A stretch of 64,000 nt of DNA from Coprenecus sp902388455 (GCA_963931615.1 OZ007032.1:2232001-2296000); one strand, 5' to 3'. Shown: positions 49,730-58,609, counted from the first letter of the stretch. Notes: generated by a model not told the origin, from the sequence alone. Translations and numbers: made by a program.

Positions 49730-50947
49730 TTATTTTGCATCTAATTTTCTAATCTCAGTTATCATTGGGCAAACTATTGCAATGCAAATAATTAAAATAC
49801 CTGATAGTAAAAACCAATGATTTACATCGATTCTATCAGCAAAGAATCCAGAAAGAATTAACCCAATTGGCATAACAAGAGACATGATACTTCCAGTTAA
49901 AGAAAATACACGTCCTAAATATTCAGGCTTAATTTTCTCCTGAAAAAGAGCTGTTTGCACACCGCTGTAAAACGGAACCGAAAGCCCCATTATTGCACAG
50001 CAGACTACAAATATGAAAAATCCACTTTGAGGAAGTAATCCTGAAATGGTTAAGCTTATCCCCATCATAAAAATTGATGCCGTTATTAATAAGATTCGCT
50101 TTTGGTAATTCCCAAATAACCCTAATAATAGACCCCCTATCAACATACCAGAGGCATAAGCAATCTCCGTAATAGAAATATGCATCGGTGTACCATTAAA
50201 ATATTCCATAGTGATTAAAGGATATAATGCATTTATGGGCATATAAACAAACATATATAATGTTCCAACGAGTAATAAAGCAAATAATCCTTTATTTTGC
50301 CGTAGTACAGCCATTCCTTCTTTCATTTCTCTTATGAAATTTGGTTTCAAACTTTGCACTTGATCACCTAGCTTAGGAATACGTACAATTGCTACCGTAA
50401 TAGATGCAATCACAGCACCCAATACATCGATGGCAATAATAGCATTTAGTTCCCAAACGGAGTATAAAAGTGCTGCAACCGCCGGACTAACAATATAGCT
50501 TATAGACTGCAAAGACTGACTATAGCCTGCACATTTCGTAAGCTGTTCTTCTGGTACTAAAAGTGGAGTAACCGCATTGAGAGCCGGGGTATGAAAAGCT
50601 GTTCCAATGCTACGGATGAACAATACTACCATAACCATCCAGATAGGTAACTCCATATACAATGCAACAATAGCTAGCACGGCCCCAGCTGCTGCGATAA
50701 TTAAATCAGCACCAATCATTATCTTCTTCCTATCATGACGATCCACTAATACACCAATGGCTGGTCCAAAGACCGCATAGGGTAAAAAACCTACAAGTGA
50801 AGCCATAGACAAGACCATCGCAGATCCTGTTTTTTCTGTAAGGTAAAAAATAATCGCCATTTGCAGGATGGCACTAGTGATTAATGATACTGCCTGCCCT
50901 GCCCATATTGTATAAAACTTAAGTTTCCAATTGTTGTATTTTTCCAT
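49730..50947 (-). CDS. mef: Macrolide efflux MFS protein, Mef(En2)/Mef(A)-like
   Basis: The 405-residue, 12-helix MFS exporter closely follows Mef(A)-type proteins: KFYTIWAGQAVSLITSAILQ at the start, VDRHDRKKIMIGADLIIAAA, FIRSIGTAFHTPALNAVTPL, and FFADRIDVNHWFLLSGI at the end. It pumps 14- and 15-membered macrolides out with proton antiport. It starts with a strong AGGAG Shine-Dalgarno, unusual here and a sign of Gram-positive origin. It is 29 bp from the right IS copy, so a promoter in the IS end probably drives it. The allele cannot be fixed without comparison; Mef(En2) is the known Bacteroides form. Confidence 0.9.
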   Translation of the reverse strand: MEKYNNWKLKFYTIWAGQAVSLITSAILQMAIIFYLTEKTGSAMVLSMASLVGFLPYAVFGPAIGVLVDRHDRKKIMIGADLIIAAAGAVLAIVALYMELPIWMVMVVLFIRSIGTAFHTPALNAVTPLLVPEEQLTKCAGYSQSLQSISYIVSPAVAALLYSVWELNAIIAIDVLGAVIASITVAIVRIPKLGDQVQSLKPNFIREMKEGMAVLRQNKGLFALLLVGTLYMFVYMPINALYPLITMEYFNGTPMHISITEIAYASGMLIGGLLLGLFGNYQKRILLITASIFMMGISLTISGLLPQSGFFIFVVCCAIMGLSVPFYSGVQTALFQEKIKPEYLGRVFSLTGSIMSLVMPIGLILSGFFADRIDVNHWFLLSGILIICIAIVCPMITEIRKLDAK

Positions 50948-50975
50948 TTATATTATCTCCTAAATTCTTATTTAT

Positions 50976-52566
50976 CCTTAATTCCGCAACACTATAGTTT
51001 AACATTATTTATAAGTGCCTGAGCAACAAAAAGTTGCCCAGGATTTTGCCATGTCAGAATTTTCACTTACCTTAGTGTTGCGAAAAGAAGACAAGCAAAA
51101 CTCTAATATGACATGGCAAAATACAAATAAAATCTGAGAAACTCACTCCTTTTGGAGGAATTTTTTCTATTATGGAGCAATTTGATGCTCTTTTAGCTCA
51201 AACCATAGATTCCACCTTGGGATTGAGATGCACTATGTTTGGTTATCAATATAGCGAAATTCTACGCTCTCTGATGTGCGTATATCTTTGTGGCGGCTCA
51301 TGTATTGAGGATGTTACAACTCACTTGATGAAACATTTGTCTCTTCATCCAACTCTTCGCACTTGCAGCGCAGACACCATATTGCGTGCTATCGAAGAAC
51401 TGACTTGTAAGAACATCACCTATAAATCTGCTTCTGGCAACTCCTATGATTTCAATACTGCAGACAAGATGAACTGCTTATTGATCAAAGCCCTGCTTGC
51501 TACTGGTCAATTGAAATCCGGTCAAGAGTATGATTTTGACTTTGACCATCAGTTCATTGAAACAGAGAAGCATGATGCAAAACCAACCTACAAGAAGTTC
51601 CTGGGCTATAGTCCAGGTGTGGCAGTCATTAACGACATGATTGTCGGTATTGAAAATAGAGACGGCAACACAAACGTGCGCTTCAACCAAAGAGAGACTT
51701 TGGAAAGAATCTTCAAGCGACTGGAGGCATCAGAAGTATATATATCCCGTGCCCGCATGGATTGCGGCTCATGCTCGGAGGAAATCGTAGATATGGTAGA
51801 GGCTCATTGCAGGCATTTTTATATTCGTGCCAACAGATGCTCTTCCTTCTACGATTCCATGTTTGCCTTGACTGGATGGAAAACTGTTGAAATCAACGGT
51901 ATTGAATTTGAGCTGAATTCCATCCTTGTTGAGAAATGGAAAGGAAAACCGTATCGTCTTGTCATACAGAGACAAAGGCGAATAGATGGAGACCTTGACA
52001 TTTGGGAAGGCGAATATACCTACAGATGTATACTGACTAACGATTACAAGTCGAGTGCAAGAGACATCGTGGAATTCTACAATCTTCGTGGTGGCAAGGA
52101 ACGCATCTTCGATGACATGAACAATGGCTTTGGCTGGAATCGATTGCCAAAATCGTTCATGGCACAGAATACTGTATTCCTGCTTATGACAGCTCTCATC
52201 AGAAACTTCTACAAAGCTATTATGCAGAGATTGAAAACCCATGAATTTGGATTGCGTGCCACCAGCAGAATCAAGACCTTTGTTTTCAAGTTCATCTCTG
52301 TTCCTGCGAAATGGATTAAGACATCACGTAGGCATGTATTGAATATTTACTCAGACAACAATGCTTATGCCAACCTGTTCAAGACAGACTTTGGTTAAAG
52401 ACCATGCTTTTCTGGTTAAACCAGCGTATTACCTCAAGTCGCTTTATGGGGTAAGGGGATTTTGTGTCTGCGACATTTCTGTTGTGCAAGAAATATGTAC
52501 AATAAAATGAATTTTGTCGCTTTGCAAGCAAAATCCCACTAAACCCTATAGGTTGCGGATTTGAGG
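50976..52566 (+). mobile_element. IS1380-family element, right copy
   Basis: The element begins CCTTAATTCCGCAAC (50976), ends GTTGCGGATTTGAGG (52566) and is 1591 bp. It carries a hairpin CCTGAGCAAC/GTTGCCCAGG (51018-51042, one mismatch) at the place seen in the left copy. Its left flank (tttat) differs from the TATAT target copies, as expected for the inner end. Its minus-strand face may provide the mef promoter. Its transposase is 5' damaged. Confidence 0.85.
51172..52398 (+). CDS. IS1380-family transposase, right copy (N-terminally shortened)
   Basis: The reading frame from ATG 51172 gives 408 residues with all catalytic segments of the left copy: FDFDHQFIETEKHDA, ARMDCGSCSEEIVDMV and RGGKERIFDDMNNGFGWNRL. 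The normal start (ATGGCAAAATA) is present further upstream, but one base is missing against the left copy, so it stops at once. The first 20 residues are lost. The IS ends are intact, so it may still be mobilised by the left-copy enzyme. Confidence 0.85.
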   Translation: MEQFDALLAQTIDSTLGLRCTMFGYQYSEILRSLMCVYLCGGSCIEDVTTHLMKHLSLHPTLRTCSADTILRAIEELTCKNITYKSASGNSYDFNTADKMNCLLIKALLATGQLKSGQEYDFDFDHQFIETEKHDAKPTYKKFLGYSPGVAVINDMIVGIENRDGNTNVRFNQRETLERIFKRLEASEVYISRARMDCGSCSEEIVDMVEAHCRHFYIRANRCSSFYDSMFALTGWKTVEINGIEFELNSILVEKWKGKPYRLVIQRQRRIDGDLDIWEGEYTYRCILTNDYKSSARDIVEFYNLRGGKERIFDDMNNGFGWNRLPKSFMAQNTVFLLMTALIRNFYKAIMQRLKTHEFGLRATSRIKTFVFKFISVPAKWIKTSRRHVLNIYSDNNAYANLFKTDFG

Positions 52567-52571
52567 TATAT

Positions 52572-53191
52572 CTACAGACGGATATACGGTTTACAGAATG
52601 TATGACGGAGAAGGCTCAAAGGTGCTTCATATAGGATGCTGGACGCACTGCAGGAGGTTGTGGGTTGATGCTTTGCCATCAGACAGGACGGCGATGGACA
52701 TAATAGATTCTATCGGTGATTTATTCAGGAATGAAGACCTGTTCCGCACAATGAAACTCAGCGGTGAGCAGATAAAGGGAAAAAGACTTAAACTTACAGG
52801 ACCTATTCTTGAACGTATCCATCATAAGGTGGTCATGATGATGCAGGATGCGAAGATTATGGCTAACGAACTGATGAGAAAGGCAGTAAACTATACGTTA
52901 AACCAGTGGAAATCCCTGAGAAATATACTAAAGGACGGTTCTGCGGAAATCTCGAACAACCTCTGTGAGCAAAGAATGAAACCTGTAAAGCTGCTACTTA
53001 AGAACTGCATGAATATAGGAAGTGAGGCAGCCGCAGAAAACTCGGCATTCATCTTCTCTCTGATAGAAAGCTGTAAGTTGAACGATATAGATCCTCAGGA
53101 TTACCTGAAACACTTGTTTGAATGTATTCTTCATGGTAAGGACTGCGACAAGAAGGCTCTTCTGCCATGTTTTTATAAATCGGAATGTTAA
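52572..53191 (+). pseudogene. tnpC: IS66 transposase TnpC, 3' portion (in frame with the 5' part after excision)
   Basis: The C-terminal third of the transposase: TDGYTVYRMYDGEGSKVLHI, then GCWTHCRRLWVDALP with the zinc-type Cys/His residues, AEISNNLCEQRMKPVKL with the catalytic Glu region, and the tail ending CFYKSEC. It belongs to the same gene as 46078-47239. The first codon rejoins when the composite and one TATAT are removed. A possible start at 52598 (MYDGEG) has no function by itself. Confidence 0.88.
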
Positions 53192-53564
53192 AACAAAAAT
53201 ATTTTCTTGCGGACATTTTTATTTTATCGGCTGAAAAACAGCCGATAAAATTGTCGTAGCGGAAAATAGAATGCTTACTGCTCCATCCATGGAACGGATT
53301 GAGCATCACGGCGTATGATTCGTCCGATCTGCCATGATAGAGTACCCCTCCGACGACTCCAGTCCGTCCGTCGGGAGTTCTTTCGGCGAATCCGAACGAA
53401 TGGGGTGCGAAGTCCCGGTAGAGTTCAATTTCATATTTCCCGTTCGAGTTCTTTTCCCACTGTTGCAATCGTTCGATGCATTGTTGTAAGGTATTGTCTC
53501 CGATACTTTTTGCGTATTCCACCACCTTGTTATAGTGTTCCTGACATTTGATTATCATATTCAT
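53049..53564 (-). CDS. DUF4120 family protein with an IS66-derived tail
   Basis: The first 95 or so residues match DUF4120 proteins of Bacteroides elements: HYNKVVEYAKSIGDNTLQQC, DFAPHSFGFAERTPDGRTGV and VMLNPFHGWS. At 53287 the IS66 starts, and the frame runs 75 codons into it, making a foreign tail (SKHSIFRYDNFIG to YSFLSERR) that overlaps the end of tnpC. Without the IS the frame would read WSIHT and stop, which is how this family ends. So only about three C-terminal residues are replaced, and function may be kept. It follows its neighbour by 6 bp. Confidence 0.75.
   Translation of the reverse strand: MNMIIKCQEHYNKVVEYAKSIGDNTLQQCIERLQQWEKNSNGKYEIELYRDFAPHSFGFAERTPDGRTGVVGGVLYHGRSDESYAVMLNPFHGWSSKHSIFRYDNFIGCFSADKIKMSARKYFCFNIPIYKNMAEEPSCRSPYHEEYIQTSVSGNPEDLYRSTYSFLSERR
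53221..53251. terminator. Perfect 13-bp-arm hairpin at the IS66 right end
   Basis: ATTTTATCGGCTG pairs with CAGCCGATAAAAT across five A. It lies between the tnpC stop and the IS end and probably ends tnpC transcription in both directions. Confidence 0.8.
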
Positions 53565-53570
53565 TCATTT

Positions 53571-54068
53571 TTATGTTGTCTGTAACAGTTCTTCATATTC
53601 ACCGAATCCGAAACATCCGGCTATGACAAAATCTTCCCCGCTTTTGTCAGCCAGCGACAGCAGGCTGTCCAGAGTATCGCAGTAGAAGAAGATTTCATCA
53701 TCCATTTCCGTATCGGAATCCATGTCCAGGGCTATTCTTGTTTCCAGTGTCTCCAAGGTATCGTTCCAGCGTATGACGCATTCGAGGAAATGCGGTTCAT
53801 GTTCCTTTTCATTACGGTACTCCTGATATTTTTCACGGATTTCCTTCTTGATTTCCTCCGGCTTCTTCCAGGAACTGTCATCCACGATTTCAAGACTCAG
53901 CCCCTCGACAAGCAGGCACGTGCCTCTGTCATATACCATCAGGGTACGTTTTCCCATGTGGCTTTTTCTCAAGTTTTCCCAATCGGGAATGTCCCACCGT
54001 TCGGTAGTCCATACTCCCCGGTAATTTTCGGGAACAGCGAGATATTCGCTCAGTGTCATTCTTTTCAT
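53571..54068 (-). CDS. Hypothetical ICE accessory protein, 165 residues
   Basis: The protein starts MKRMTLSEYLAVPENYRGVW and has an early basic part (TTERWDIPDWENLRKSHMG), a helical middle (EEIKKEIREKYQEYRNEKEH) and an acidic end (LDMDSDTEMDDEIFFYC). I do not recognise a family. It has no signal peptide or membrane segment. It forms a tight run with the flanking small genes (6 and 12 bp gaps) downstream of mobC. Confidence 0.6.
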   Translation of the reverse strand: MKRMTLSEYLAVPENYRGVWTTERWDIPDWENLRKSHMGKRTLMVYDRGTCLLVEGLSLEIVDDSSWKKPEEIKKEIREKYQEYRNEKEHEPHFLECVIRWNDTLETLETRIALDMDSDTEMDDEIFFYCDTLDSLLSLADKSGEDFVIAGCFGFGEYEELLQTT

Positions 54069-54080
54069 TTTTCTGTGTAT

Positions 54081-54332
54081 TTATGGTGAAACAAAAAGAA
54101 CCTTGCAGGTCTTGCAAGGCTCTCCAAATGCGGGATAGCGGTCAAACTCGTTGCAGGCGTCCCAGTCCACGCTCATCGTGTATCCTTTCGGGAAATGTGT
54201 GCCGACAAACTTATCAATCATAGCCCGTTCCTCTTCGTTCAGGCTGCCGTCCTCTTCCGTTCCGTATTCCAGGGCATATATGGCCCATTCGGGAATGTTG
54301 TCCCATTCCGTCTGTTTCATGTGCGCTGCCAT
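54081..54332 (-). CDS. Small conserved ICE protein (DUF6926-like)
   Basis: This 83-residue acidic protein (MAAHMKQTEWDNIPEWAIYA, then NEEERAMIDKFVGTHFPKGY and PAFGEPCKTCKVLFV) resembles small accessory proteins of Bacteroides conjugative elements. ATG 54320 is an alternative start. The CKTC near its end could bind a metal. The gene is 10 bp from the one upstream. Function unknown. Confidence 0.6.
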   Translation of the reverse strand: MAAHMKQTEWDNIPEWAIYALEYGTEEDGSLNEEERAMIDKFVGTHFPKGYTMSVDWDACNEFDRYPAFGEPCKTCKVLFVSP

Positions 54333-54342
54333 AGCATACCGT

Positions 54343-54600
54343 TTATGCGGCGGAAAGTCTGCCGATTATCTCCTGAAGTTCCTGTTCCCATTTTCCGTCG
54401 CCATTGCCGAAGGATGGATAGGTAAGCTGGTACCAGTTGTGGTAGTCGAAGAGTTTCATCCTCAACGGATAGTAGTCGAACATTTTCCGTCCGTCCCTGA
54501 AGATACGGATATGGTTTGTACCTATGTTCATGGCCTGTAGTCCGTGTCCGTTTAGAATCTCATGGAATCTTTCCATCGGGGTGAAGTTGCTTCTGCTCAT
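54343..54600 (-). CDS. Small conserved ICE protein, 85 residues
   Basis: From ATG 54600 (MSRSNFTPMERFHEILNGHG) the protein is compact and aromatic-rich (KMFDYYPLRMKLFDYHNWYQL). An earlier in-frame ATG at 54639 reads back towards the hairpin and is rejected. It lies 41 bp after hairpin copy 3 and leads the accessory run to DUF4120. Function unknown. Confidence 0.6.
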   Translation of the reverse strand: MSRSNFTPMERFHEILNGHGLQAMNIGTNHIRIFRDGRKMFDYYPLRMKLFDYHNWYQLTYPSFGNGDGKWEQELQEIIGRLSAA

Positions 54601-54640
54601 ATTTTTCATTTTTTGAGTTAGACATCTGCGGCTTGTCAAG

Positions 54641-54811
54641 CCGGTATTTTATTTCTTGCCTGCCTTTCTGTCCCGTGCCGGATTGCGCAAGGCTTTGCGA
54701 AAAAATACCGGAGCCCCCGGCGAGGATGATTTTTTCAGCAAACCACGGAGGGGCCCGGCCTTGCACAATCCAGCGGGCACGGGACGACCTTTGCAGGCGG
54801 AAATAAAACAG
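54641..54811 (-). repeat. Structured near-palindrome, copy 3 of 4
   Basis: This 171-bp element fills the gap between the mobC stop (16 bp away) and the 85-residue gene. Arms: CCG/CGG, TTTTATTTC/GAAATAAAA, GCCTGC/GCAGGC, GTCCCGTGCC/GGCACGGGAC, GATTG/CAATC, GCAAGGC/GCCTTGC, GAAAAAAT/ATTTTTTC. The core again has ATACCGGAGC and GAGGATGAT. It is nearly one continuous hairpin. Confidence 0.88.
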
Positions 54812-54827
54812 CGGTCTCCTTTTTCCT

Positions 54828-56861
54828 TTATTCTCCGTCATTGTTCTCTTCTTCCTCCTGCTGCGGGATGAGGTGTCTCAGTTCCGGATCATTTTTTATG
54901 CGTGTTATCTCATCCTCTATTATCTGCAACACGTCCGCCTTTATCTGCGAGTAGTTGCGGTCAATCTGTTGCTGCATGATGTCGTTTCCGTCTGCGTCCC
55001 TGAACTCGTTGATGACAGGAATTTTCTTGTAGGCTTTCATCTCTTCCGACACTTTCGCGCTGTCCACGATGATGCGGGCATGGAAAATCTTCTGCTCTAT
55101 CTCTTCCCCGAAATTGTCTGCCACGCTGCCAACGAATGTACCCTGCGAAAGATTGGCTATCTTGGAAGCGGGTATCAGGGAATCAAGCTGCGTGTTGATG
55201 GAAGTCGAAGTGTCCTGACGGTTGATGGATATGGACTGCCGCTGCTGGAGAATCTTGCCGAACCGTTCCGACAATGATTTTGCCGTTTCTCCGACCACCT
55301 GTCCGCTGAAGATATTGCCCACCGTGTTCTGGATAACCTTCGCCTCCTTGTCGCCGTAGTCACGTGCAAGCTGCGAGAAGTCCTGGAAGCCGAGACAGAC
55401 GGCCACCTTGTTGCTTCGGGCGGTCGCAATCAGGTTGTCGATACCACGGAAATAGATGGTCGGAAGCTCGTCGATGATGATGGAACTTTTCAGTTGTCCT
55501 TTCTTGTTCACCAATTTGACGATGCGCGAATTGTACAGGCCGAGAGCCGCCGAATAGATATTCTGCCTGTCCGGATTATTGCCCACGCAGAGGATTTTGG
55601 GGTGTTCGGGATTGTTCAAATCCAGCGTGAAATCGTCTCCCGTCATCACCCAGTAAAGCTGTGGCGAGATCATTCGCGAAAGAGGGATTTTCGCACTTGC
55701 TATCTGGCCCTGGAGCTGGTCTTGAGCTCCACCTTGCCATGCGTCCATAAAGGGGGAAAGATAGTTTTCGAGGGACGGATAAGAGGTAAGAATCGTGAAG
55801 ATATCGGCATACGGCTTGTTAAGAAATTCGATCGCATGAGGGAACGTGCAATACTTTCCGTCCTTGTAAATCCGCAAATACCAGATGATTGCGGCAAGCA
55901 GGATAATCGGTGACTCCACGAAAAAATCACCCTGTTTCTGTATCCAGGTCTTGTTCAAATTGAGCATTATCGTGTAAGCTGACTCATAGGCATCCGATAT
56001 GTCCGCCATGAATCTTGGATTGATGGGATTGCAGCGGTGGCTGCGTCTAGGGTCGTCGAAATTGATGACGTAGAATTCCGGCTTGACCTTGTAATGTTGT
56101 CTGTGCTTGAGCAGATGGTTGTAGGCTATCTCCGAGAGGTCCGGAAACTTGTAGTCATAGATATACATGGCAAAGGATTTCTCGATTTGCTGTTTGATGT
56201 AGTTGTTCACCACGGCATAGCTCTTTCCGGAGCCCGGTGTTCCCAGTACGATAGAGGCTCGGAACGGGTTTACGATATTGATCCAGCCGTCCCATTCCTT
56301 GCCCTGATAGACAAATTTCGTGGGCAGGTTGACGGAATACTCGTTTTCCATAAGCCTTGTTTCCTGCATGAAACTTTCGTTGGCGGTGTTGAACACGTCT
56401 TCCATGAGGTTGTGTTTCAGCATACGGCTGATCCATATTCCCGACATGAGCAGGAGAATGTAGCCTATGGTGAGCGTCAGCGTATATACGGTAGCGTTCA
56501 CTGTCGTATTGAACGGCAGGTCAAGCATCCACCAGTTCATGAAGAATAGGACGATGCCGCCGAGGAAGGCGGCGTATATTTTCCGCCACGTCATCTTCTG
56601 GTTCTTGACACCTTTCGTACCCAGACACGAAAGTCCCAGGAATATGAAGGCGAACACTTTCGTCACAAGCAGGTTGCTGAACAGTCCTGCCGTCCTCTGG
56701 AAGTTCAGCAGAATCCTGTCCACGACTCCGATGTTGATACCCATGCCCACGAATGCGCTGTAGCAGAACCAGTAGACATGGATTACAATAAACACGATGG
56801 AAATGGCACGCATGAACTCCATGACCTTGGCCAGTCCTCTCAAATCATCTTCTTGTTGCAT
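54828..56861 (-). CDS. mobC: Type IV coupling protein MobC (TraG/VirD4 type)
   Basis: From ATG 56861 (MQQEDDLRGLAKVME) the protein is 677 residues; in-frame sequence up to 57170 overlaps mobB and is not used. Four hydrophobic segments near 20-160 form the membrane part. The ATPase domain has Walker A GTPGSGKS and Walker B SIIIDELPT, with FDDPRRSHRCNPINP between them. It brings the relaxase-DNA complex to the mating channel. The C-terminal tail is acidic (QQEEEENNDGE). It follows mobB by 34 bp and precedes hairpin copy 3 by 16 bp. Confidence 0.93.
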   Translation of the reverse strand: MQQEDDLRGLAKVMEFMRAISIVFIVIHVYWFCYSAFVGMGINIGVVDRILLNFQRTAGLFSNLLVTKVFAFIFLGLSCLGTKGVKNQKMTWRKIYAAFLGGIVLFFMNWWMLDLPFNTTVNATVYTLTLTIGYILLLMSGIWISRMLKHNLMEDVFNTANESFMQETRLMENEYSVNLPTKFVYQGKEWDGWINIVNPFRASIVLGTPGSGKSYAVVNNYIKQQIEKSFAMYIYDYKFPDLSEIAYNHLLKHRQHYKVKPEFYVINFDDPRRSHRCNPINPRFMADISDAYESAYTIMLNLNKTWIQKQGDFFVESPIILLAAIIWYLRIYKDGKYCTFPHAIEFLNKPYADIFTILTSYPSLENYLSPFMDAWQGGAQDQLQGQIASAKIPLSRMISPQLYWVMTGDDFTLDLNNPEHPKILCVGNNPDRQNIYSAALGLYNSRIVKLVNKKGQLKSSIIIDELPTIYFRGIDNLIATARSNKVAVCLGFQDFSQLARDYGDKEAKVIQNTVGNIFSGQVVGETAKSLSERFGKILQQRQSISINRQDTSTSINTQLDSLIPASKIANLSQGTFVGSVADNFGEEIEQKIFHARIIVDSAKVSEEMKAYKKIPVINEFRDADGNDIMQQQIDRNYSQIKADVLQIIEDEITRIKNDPELRHLIPQQEEEENNDGE

Positions 56862-56895
56862 AACTGTAAAAATTTTGATGGTTGGTAATTGACAA

Positions 56896-58149
56896 TCAGG
56901 ATATGCCGCGTGAACGGCGTTTCTTCTTTTTCTTGCGTTGTAGTCTGCGGGCGAGTGCCTCCTCCTGTGGGTCCGGCCCGTTGATGTCGGGACTGAATAT
57001 TCCGAAAGCCTGCTCGATGGCGCTTTCCATGTTGTCGGAAAGGCTCTCCCGTGTGGAGGTATATTGTCCGGTGGATTCCGGCTCCGGAAATTCCTGCGGC
57101 CTGTTAAAAAGCTGTTCGAAGGCGTTGGCGGAAAACTCCTTGCCCAGACGGGAACCGTTATATACCTCACGGTTTCTGTGGTCTATGAAGGTCACGCCGT
57201 AGATACGGCCTTCCTCGTTTTCCCTGAACACCACGTCAATGCCCTTTTCCCCGAGCAGCCGGATGAAATCTTCCCGGTTTCCTCGGCAGCCGTGCCTGGC
57301 CAGCGTGACGGCATCATGGATTTTCGGCTGCCACTTCCGGTTTCTGAAATCTCGGACATTGACGGCAATCCTTTTTTCTATCCCTTCGTAGCCGAAGCGC
57401 TTGCCGATGAGCGAAGACTTGATGGGCGTGCATACCGGCCCGCCCGCATCGTCCGTCAGGGTATATACGATACCGTTGTAGGGTGAGCCTTCAAATTCTC
57501 CCCGAACCTGTTTGGCCTCGATGTTGAAGCATGAGAGCATGGCACTGAACTCCCCGAATGTCTGGAAGCGGTAGGCGGTGAACACACTTTTGAGGATATT
57601 GCCGACCTGACGTTTCACGTCCCCGTCCCGGTAGTCCGCCTTCTTGAGATACGGTTCCAGCAGTTCGTTCCGCTTGTCAGCCACAGGCTTGAGTCCGAAT
57701 CTGTTTTCCAGTTCCCGGCAGGCTTTCATCGAACGATTCCATTCGTATGCGTCACTGATTTTCTCGCCGTTCTCCTTCACGCAGGTGGAGACAATATGGA
57801 CATGCCTGCGGCCGATGTCCTCGTGCAGATAGACGATGTAGGGCTGGTCGCTGTAGCCCATTTTCCGCATGTACTCGCGTGCCAGTTCCGCGAACTGCCC
57901 GTCCGTGAGGCGGTCGTCCGCCGATGGGTTCAGGGAGATATGCAGCACCGGCTTCTCCGTGTTCCTGTTGGCGGCGAGGTAGCTCTCGAAAGCCCATAGC
58001 GTCTGCTGCATGACATTGTGGGGATTTCCGGTGAGGTCGGTAATCATGCGGTTGCCCGCGATGATACGGGCGGTTGCCTCATCCACTTTACGCTGGTTGT
58101 AGATGACCGCCCCGTAGAGTGATACACCCCTGTTGATCTTAGCCACCAT
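56896..58149 (-). CDS. mobB: Relaxase MobB
   Basis: The 417-residue protein is a MOBP-type relaxase of Bacteroides elements: Tyr candidates near the start (VSLYGAVIYNQRKVDEA), HISLNPSADD, and the metal-binding His motif RRHVHIVSTCV (residues about 114-124). The middle domain includes SAMLSCFNIEAKQVRGEF, and the tail is basic (RRLQRKKKKKRRSRG). It nicks oriT and stays attached to the transferred strand. Its start overlaps mobA by 11 bp. The probable oriT hairpin lies beyond mobA. Confidence 0.92.
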   Translation of the reverse strand: MVAKINRGVSLYGAVIYNQRKVDEATARIIAGNRMITDLTGNPHNVMQQTLWAFESYLAANRNTEKPVLHISLNPSADDRLTDGQFAELAREYMRKMGYSDQPYIVYLHEDIGRRHVHIVSTCVKENGEKISDAYEWNRSMKACRELENRFGLKPVADKRNELLEPYLKKADYRDGDVKRQVGNILKSVFTAYRFQTFGEFSAMLSCFNIEAKQVRGEFEGSPYNGIVYTLTDDAGGPVCTPIKSSLIGKRFGYEGIEKRIAVNVRDFRNRKWQPKIHDAVTLARHGCRGNREDFIRLLGEKGIDVVFRENEEGRIYGVTFIDHRNREVYNGSRLGKEFSANAFEQLFNRPQEFPEPESTGQYTSTRESLSDNMESAIEQAFGIFSPDINGPDPQEEALARRLQRKKKKKRRSRGIS

Positions 58150-58609
58150 TCTGCTGTTCCTCCTTCTTTCTTTTTATAAGGTATTCCTCCTCGAACTCCC
58201 GGGTAAGCATGATGATCCGCTTGCTCAGCACCACCAGGTCGATGGTGGCCTTTTCCAGATTGCGGAGCAGGGCGAACGCCCGTTTCTCGCCGAAATTGGA
58301 CTTGACTGCCTTAACAGTCTGGTTGTAGTTGTTGCCAATGGCCTGGAACTGGTGATAGAAATTTGTAAGTCTGATATAGTAGTCCATCGCAGCCTTGTCG
58401 ATTCTGACGACCTTCATTTCACGTCCGAAAATCATCGCCTTGATGAATCTTGCCCGTTGTTTCATCCCGGATTTTTCAAACAGCAGCTCGAAATTTCCGT
58501 TCTCTTCCGAAGTCAGTTTGATACCGTAGCGGAATACTGCCGGGTCGGTCTTCGGTTTTCTGCCCGTGCTTCTTCTTGTTCTTCTTTTACTGTTTTCTTC
58601 CATACGCAT
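58139..58609 (-). CDS. mobA: Mobilization accessory protein MobA
   Basis: The 156-residue basic protein starts MRMEENSKRRTRRSTGRKP (ATG 58603 is an alternative). It carries a ribbon-helix-helix-like start (FRYGIKLTSEENGNFELLF) and a helical C-terminus (FALLRNLEKATIDLVVLSKR). MobA binds oriT DNA and helps the relaxase in CTn and mobilizable plasmids. It overlaps mobB by 11 bp and begins 65 bp from the nested hairpin at 58674. Confidence 0.88.
   Translation of the reverse strand: MRMEENSKRRTRRSTGRKPKTDPAVFRYGIKLTSEENGNFELLFEKSGMKQRARFIKAMIFGREMKVVRIDKAAMDYYIRLTNFYHQFQAIGNNYNQTVKAVKSNFGEKRAFALLRNLEKATIDLVVLSKRIIMLTREFEEEYLIKRKKEEQQNGG

Larger units (their letters stand above)
47240..52566. mobile_element. 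Composite transposon of two IS1380-family copies carrying mef
   Basis: It is bounded by CCTTAATTCCGCAAC (47240) and GTTGCGGATTTGAGG (52566). The target TATAT is duplicated at 47235-47239 and 52567-52571. The two IS copies are direct repeats and differ substantially in sequence. The 2.1-kb middle (48833-50975) holds mef and a broken nucleotidyltransferase and is AT-rich, unlike the rest of the ICE. The single duplication around the whole shows insertion as a unit. Confidence 0.88.
45196..53278 (+). mobile_element. IS66-family element, split by a composite transposon
   Basis: GTAAGCATTCTATTTTCCG (45196) and its inverse at 53260-53278 are the ends. The 9 bp TGCTCCATC occur at 45187-45195 and 53279-53287, consistent with the 8-bp duplication usual for IS66 plus one chance base. 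Inside are tnpA, tnpB and tnpC in usual IS66 order. The composite (47240-52566) lies inside tnpC. A terminator hairpin precedes the right end. Confidence 0.9.
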
